A stretch of DNA of 8,449 nt from an uncultured Prevotellaceae bacterium (GTDB lineage Bacteria; Bacteroidota; Bacteroidia; Bacteroidales; Muribaculaceae). The stretch lies in assembly GCA_937904375.1 (NCBI GenBank), contig CALDIG010000035.1:1-8449 (forward strand), written 5' to 3'. Under the pieces are notes generated by a model, which was not told where the DNA came from, did not search any database, and saw only the letters and a program-made list of their open reading frames with translations. Made by a program: the position numbers and the translations under genes. Below, one piece after another: positions 6,017 to 8,449 of this stretch (its first letter is position 1; every line of letters starts with the position of its first letter).

Positions 6017-7186
6017 TTAGTTCTGGGCAATCAAATCTTTAAGTTGTGTTTTTCCGTACTTGCTGTTTATCCATAATCTAAAGAATACATCGGTAACAGA
6101 GTAAATACCACCTAGTCTAGTTATCACGCTCTTTTCAAGCAGATGCTTTGCTGAGTGCTGAACCGAACTTGACGAAAGCAAACGATATTTTTTTATGAAG
6201 CTCGCCGATGTGATTTGCTTTACTTTTCCTTCCTGTGCAATTGAATATAGTAAAGGTTTGTAACGTTCAGAGATATTTGATAACATCTCTTCAAACAAAG
6301 GTGACTTTGACTCGATTACATTCTCAATTGCCTGCACAGCAATTTCAAGTGAGCAAGAATCCCTTTCAGCGAGTAGCGTAAACACCTCGTTAAAAGTCTT
6401 TTGAACCGCATAGGTGTTACCCTCAAACAAGTTATACACTTTTGTTATCACCCCATCATCAACAGCCCTTCTATTTCTTGTCATGTGTTTTATAATGAAC
6501 TCGCTATAAACATCTATGTCTATTGCCTTGAGTTCCAATATGTCGGCACTGTTATAGAATGGTCTAGCTGCCGAAAGAAACATTCCCTGCATTATATGAA
6601 ATTCACTACCGGCAAAGATGAATTTTGCGTTACTCATGTTCTGAATATGAGTTCTTAACAATGCCTCTATATTCTTCTCTGGATAACGCGAGATTTGCTG
6701 AAATTCGTCAAAAGCGACAATACAAGGCTTTGCCGACTTCTCGAGATATTGGAATATTTCCTCCAAAGTAAGCTCTGGGCGAGTAATGTCAGTTATCTCA
6801 AGATTAAAAGTGGGTAGGCTTGAAAAAGGGTCAAACCCAAATTTTCCACTCAACGATTTAAGCGCCTTAGTGAATGAGACTACCATCTTCTTACTACGGG
6901 GAAGCAATGTCTCATATATGTGCCTACCAAAGAGATAGGTAAATTCCCGCAGACTAGTAGTATGCAAAATATCAATAAAGAATATATTATAGTTGCCTGC
7001 AATCTCAGGTGCATCGTAACAATGACGAACAAGACCAGTCTTTCCCATGCGTCGCGGCGAGATAAGAACTAGATTATTGCCGTTTGTCAATGATTTTATC
7101 AAGTATTCACTCTCCTTTACACGATCACAAAAATATTCCGGTTCTATTTTTCCCGAGACGATAAATGGATTAATTATTTTTGCCAT
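6017..7186 (-). CDS. ATPase of the archaeal-type / STAND-like family (ATPase_2) with C-terminal winged helix
   Basis: A 389-residue P-loop protein. It opens with NPFIVSGKIEPEYFCDR, the usual lead-in of this family, in which a phenylalanine, charged-residue and 'R' stretch precedes the nucleotide site. The Walker A is SPRRMGKTG (43-51, Lys49, Thr50), and the Walker B is CIVAFDEFQQI (155-165, Asp160, Glu161). A sensor-like segment FIFAGSEFHIMQGMF (189-203) follows. The last 90 or so residues (about 300-375: YKPLLYSIAQEG, SSSSVQHSAKHLLEKSVI, YSVTDVFFRLWI) form a winged-helix domain. Proteins of this type are abundant in Bacteroidales, often as many paralogues; their role is mostly unknown, with links to mobile elements and stress or defence proposed for related STAND ATPases. 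No partner nuclease or effector domain is visible. The ATG follows a short leader of about 25 nt from a strong promoter. It is not in an operon with higA, from which it is separated by a terminator. Confidence 0.88.
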   Translation of the reverse strand: MAKIINPFIVSGKIEPEYFCDRVKESEYLIKSLTNGNNLVLISPRRMGKTGLVRHCYDAPEIAGNYNIFFIDILHTTSLREFTYLFGRHIYETLLPRSKKMVVSFTKALKSLSGKFGFDPFSSLPTFNLEITDITRPELTLEEIFQYLEKSAKPCIVAFDEFQQISRYPEKNIEALLRTHIQNMSNAKFIFAGSEFHIMQGMFLSAARPFYNSADILELKAIDIDVYSEFIIKHMTRNRRAVDDGVITKVYNLFEGNTYAVQKTFNEVFTLLAERDSCSLEIAVQAIENVIESKSPLFEEMLSNISERYKPLLYSIAQEGKVKQITSASFIKKYRLLSSSSVQHSAKHLLEKSVITRLGGIYSVTDVFFRLWINSKYGKTQLKDLIAQN

Positions 7187-7219
7187 TGCTTTTTGTTTTT
7201 AATAGTTCTTATTCTGCCA

Positions 7220-7251
7220 CAAAATTATGACAAATCCCAAAATTATGCAAA
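7220..7251 (-). promoter_or_regulatory. Predicted promoter of the ATPase gene
   Basis: On the minus strand, TAATTTTG (7227 to 7220) matches the -7 pattern TAnnTTTG. TTTG (7251 to 7248) lies exactly 20 nt upstream as the -33 element. Transcription would begin near 7213. A second copy of the -7 box exists at 7245-7238 but has no proper -33 element. Confidence 0.72.
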
Positions 7252-7267
7252 TCCCATTATGGGATTT
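7221..7267. promoter_or_regulatory. Tandem repeat and palindrome over the ATPase promoter (operator-like)
   Basis: A direct repeat is present: AAAATTATGACAAATCCC (7221-7238) and AAAATTATGCAAATCCC (7239-7255), the second lacking one base. The second copy runs into a perfect palindrome AAATCCCA-TTA-TGGGATTT (7249-7267). The site AAATCCC thus occurs three times, twice direct and once inverted. The palindrome covers the -33 element, so a repressor bound there would block the promoter. The binding protein is unknown; the ATPase with its winged helix, or HigA, are candidates only by proximity. Confidence 0.65.
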
Positions 7268-7334
7268 CTATAATTTTAACCAAAATCACACAATACATTG
7301 GTGATGGTGAAGTAAGAATCAAGCATATATTATA

Positions 7335-7367
7335 AACGAAACGCACCCATTCCAGATGCGTTTCGTT
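7335..7367 (-). terminator. Intrinsic terminator of the higBA operon
   Basis: AACGAAACGCA (7335-7345) pairs perfectly over 11 bp with TGCGTTTCGTT (7357-7367) around an 11-nt loop. Read on the minus strand it ends in TTTATAATATA, a modest T-rich tail. It lies 27 bp after the higA stop and insulates the ATPase promoter. Confidence 0.7.
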
Positions 7368-7393
7368 CTTTATGAATTGGGAAACAATAAATC

Positions 7394-7759
7394 TCACACC
7401 CCGAGCACTACTGCTGGGTCGATGTTGAGCTGGCGGCTTAGTTCTCGGCCAACTTTCATTGTTGGCTCGGCTTTGCCGTTGAGGATTTCGCTGACTCTTG
7501 AGGTGCTGATGCCAAGCATCTTTGCCAATTTAGCTTGCGTCAGCCCCATTTCATATAGTCTCAGTTTTATCACATCAACTAGTTGTGGTTTTCCTATAGG
7601 ATAGTGTTCTTCCTCATATTCCTCAACAAGAGTTGATATTAAATCCAGTTCAATATAATTCTTGTCGGTGATGGGAGTCTCTTCATTAACCAAAGGTAGC
7701 AGTTCGTCAATTCTGGCTAATGCTGCTCTGTAAGCTATTTCACTATTAATTCTTGCCAT
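7394..7759 (-). CDS. higA: HigA-type antitoxin with XRE-family helix-turn-helix
   Basis: A 121-residue protein. The N-terminal part (1-55) is helical and acidic (NSEIAYRAALARIDELL, ELDLISTLVEEYEEEHYP), as in the toxin-binding part of this HigA subfamily. The helix-turn-helix lies at about 62-116, with recognition core TQAKLAKMLGISTSRVSEI (74-92) and LNGKAEPTMKVGRELSRQL following. It should neutralise HigB and repress the operon. It starts 2 bp after the higB stop codon, in the toxin-first order typical of higBA. The ATG at 7759 gives the expected full length. Confidence 0.9.
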   Translation of the reverse strand: MARINSEIAYRAALARIDELLPLVNEETPITDKNYIELDLISTLVEEYEEEHYPIGKPQLVDVIKLRLYEMGLTQAKLAKMLGISTSRVSEILNGKAEPTMKVGRELSRQLNIDPAVVLGV

Positions 7760-7761
7760 AA

Positions 7762-8058
7762 CTATATATTTTTAATGTCCTTGATTTTATCATATTCGTC
7801 ATGAGTGCCCACAAATCTAATGTAAACTGTTGATGGTGTGAATTGAATTACCACAACTAATCGATAATCATTTCCCTTTATATTGAAAACATAATGTTGG
7901 TTTCCAACAATGGATACTGTATTAAAAGTGCGCTTCACATCATCAAAACAGGTCCATTGAGCCTTCTTTGTCTTCTCATACCACTCTTCAAGAGCCGTTT
8001 TAGCCAATGGATTGCGGGTATAATAATCTACCAATGTGCTCCGTGCTATTATTCTCAT
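7762..8058 (-). CDS. higB: HigB-type mRNA interferase toxin
   Basis: A 98-residue protein of the HigB_toxin family, which has a RelE-like fold and cuts mRNA at the ribosome. It opens MRIIARSTLVDYYTRNP, followed by an LEEWYEKTKKAQW helix typical of the family. Strands carry VGNQHYVFNIKGNDYRLVVVI (split around residues 51-71, with Lys61 and Arg66) and VYIRFVGTHDEYDKI (78-92), the characteristic ending. Length and motifs are complete, so the toxin appears intact. It is the first gene of the operon, about 10 nt after the predicted transcription start, and is followed at 2 bp by higA. Confidence 0.9.
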   Translation of the reverse strand: MRIIARSTLVDYYTRNPLAKTALEEWYEKTKKAQWTCFDDVKRTFNTVSIVGNQHYVFNIKGNDYRLVVVIQFTPSTVYIRFVGTHDEYDKIKDIKNI

Positions 8059-8074
8059 TTTTTTAAGTTTTATG

Positions 8075-8114
8075 CAAAAATAATGCCAATATTCGGAATG
8101 TCAAAATAATATTC
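8075..8114 (-). promoter_or_regulatory. Promoter of higBA with a 20-bp-spaced direct repeat
   Basis: On the minus strand, TTTG (8105 to 8102), a 19-nt spacer and TATTTTTG (8082 to 8075) fit the Bacteroidota promoter pattern. Transcription would start near 8068, leaving a very short leader before the higB ATG at 8058. The heptamer AATATTC occurs at 8088-8094 and 8108-8114 on the + strand, exactly 20 bp apart and flanking the -33 element. This is a candidate HigA operator, but the region is A+T-rich, so the repeat alone is weak evidence. Confidence 0.68.
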
Positions 8115-8143
8115 TAAAATTTAGAACTATTTAAGATATTAAA

Positions 8144-8181
8144 TTTAGCGCATCGAACCTCCAATAGTTCGATGCGCTAAA
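8144..8181 (-). terminator. Perfect 15-bp hairpin, probable terminator of the gene entering from the right
   Basis: TTTAGCGCATCGAAC (8144-8158) pairs perfectly with GTTCGATGCGCTAAA (8167-8181) around an 8-nt loop. Read on the minus strand it is followed by an A/T-rich TTTAATAT tail and lies about 115 nt after the stop codon of the outer-membrane protein gene. On the + strand the T-run comes only 15 nt later, so the minus orientation is preferred. It also isolates higBA from read-through. Confidence 0.6.
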
Positions 8182-8296
8182 AGTATTAAGTGTGTTTTAT
8201 TTTTTACTCCTTATAAAGGTGGCGCATTACTCGAAATATCTTCGTTAATTGGGGCGATGAGATAAGTCTGTGTGAACAAGCTGCAAGAAAGTTACG

Positions 8297-8449
8297 TTAG
8301 AATTGTTTTGCGATGGCTATACCTATGCTGTTTTGAGTAGCAACCGGTATTATTGAGATATTGGCAGTGAGAGGGCTATTATTCCACCTAAACAACTTTC
8401 GTTCAAATGGCAACAGCCAAGCTGCCACACGAGCGGCAAGAATACCTAA
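8297..8449 (-). CDS. C-terminal end of a probable outer-membrane beta-barrel protein, 5' truncated by window
   Basis: The minus strand is open from the window edge to a TAA (8299 to 8297), giving 50 residues without a start. The piece shows alternating hydrophobic-polar strands: LAARVAAWLLPFERKLF, a turn RWNNS, LTANISIIPVATQ, and a last strand SIGIAIAKQF that ends in phenylalanine. A C-terminal aromatic residue at the end of an amphipathic strand is the known signature of outer-membrane beta-barrels recognised by the BAM complex. I do not recognise the family. The 115 bases between its stop and the hairpin at 8144-8181 hold nothing I can name. A chance open frame of 50 codons is possible, but the strand pattern and the terminator downstream favour a real gene. 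Confidence 0.58.
   Translation of the reverse strand, partial: LGILAARVAAWLLPFERKLFRWNNSPLTANISIIPVATQNSIGIAIAKQF

Noticed and set aside
7356..7604. 82-residue + strand open frame opposite higA
   Set aside because: It is antisense to the clear HigA helix-turn-helix coding sequence and begins within the terminator stem.

Overview
The window looks like a gut-type Bacteroidales chromosome (Prevotella/Muribaculaceae-like). This rests on three signs: a hybrid two-component (HTCS) regulator fused to an AraC domain, several promoters fitting the Bacteroidota pattern TTTG-N19/20-TAnnTTTG, and no clear Shine-Dalgarno sequences. The genus is not fixed by anything I can see. No search was run, so family names come from recognising motifs.

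Left part (1-3217, + strand, richer in G+C): the C-terminal end of a probable exported glycoside hydrolase, then 28 bp later a 940-residue HTCS with a TPR sensor. This looks like the edge of a carbohydrate-use locus. A 214-bp stretch bounded by inverted repeats (3259-3472, MITE-like) separates it from the next block.

Middle part (3481-5901): a type IV toxin-antitoxin pair of the AbiE type on the minus strand. It is divergent from a structured small RNA (about 5084-5299) with its own promoter and a strong intrinsic terminator. The RNA resembles the Bacteroidales-1/6S class: a long interrupted hairpin with an internal bubble. Between the two promoters lie three 17-bp palindromes spaced exactly 32 bp apart, the most striking unexplained signal here. 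After the RNA comes a small lipoprotein joining a Bor-like domain to a LysM domain, with its own terminator.

Right part (6017-8449, minus strand, A+T-rich): an ATPase of the archaeal-type/STAND-like family with a palindrome on its promoter, a HigB-HigA toxin-antitoxin operon with a near-consensus promoter, a perfect 15-bp-stem hairpin, and the last 50 codons of a probable outer-membrane beta-barrel protein cut by the window edge.

Taken together, 3259-8180 reads as an accessory islet (two toxin-antitoxin systems, an ATPase, a mobile-element-like repeat) placed around a small-RNA locus and between more ordinary genes. That it acts as a defence islet is inference. The features most worth testing are the 32-bp-period operator array and the RNA beside it.
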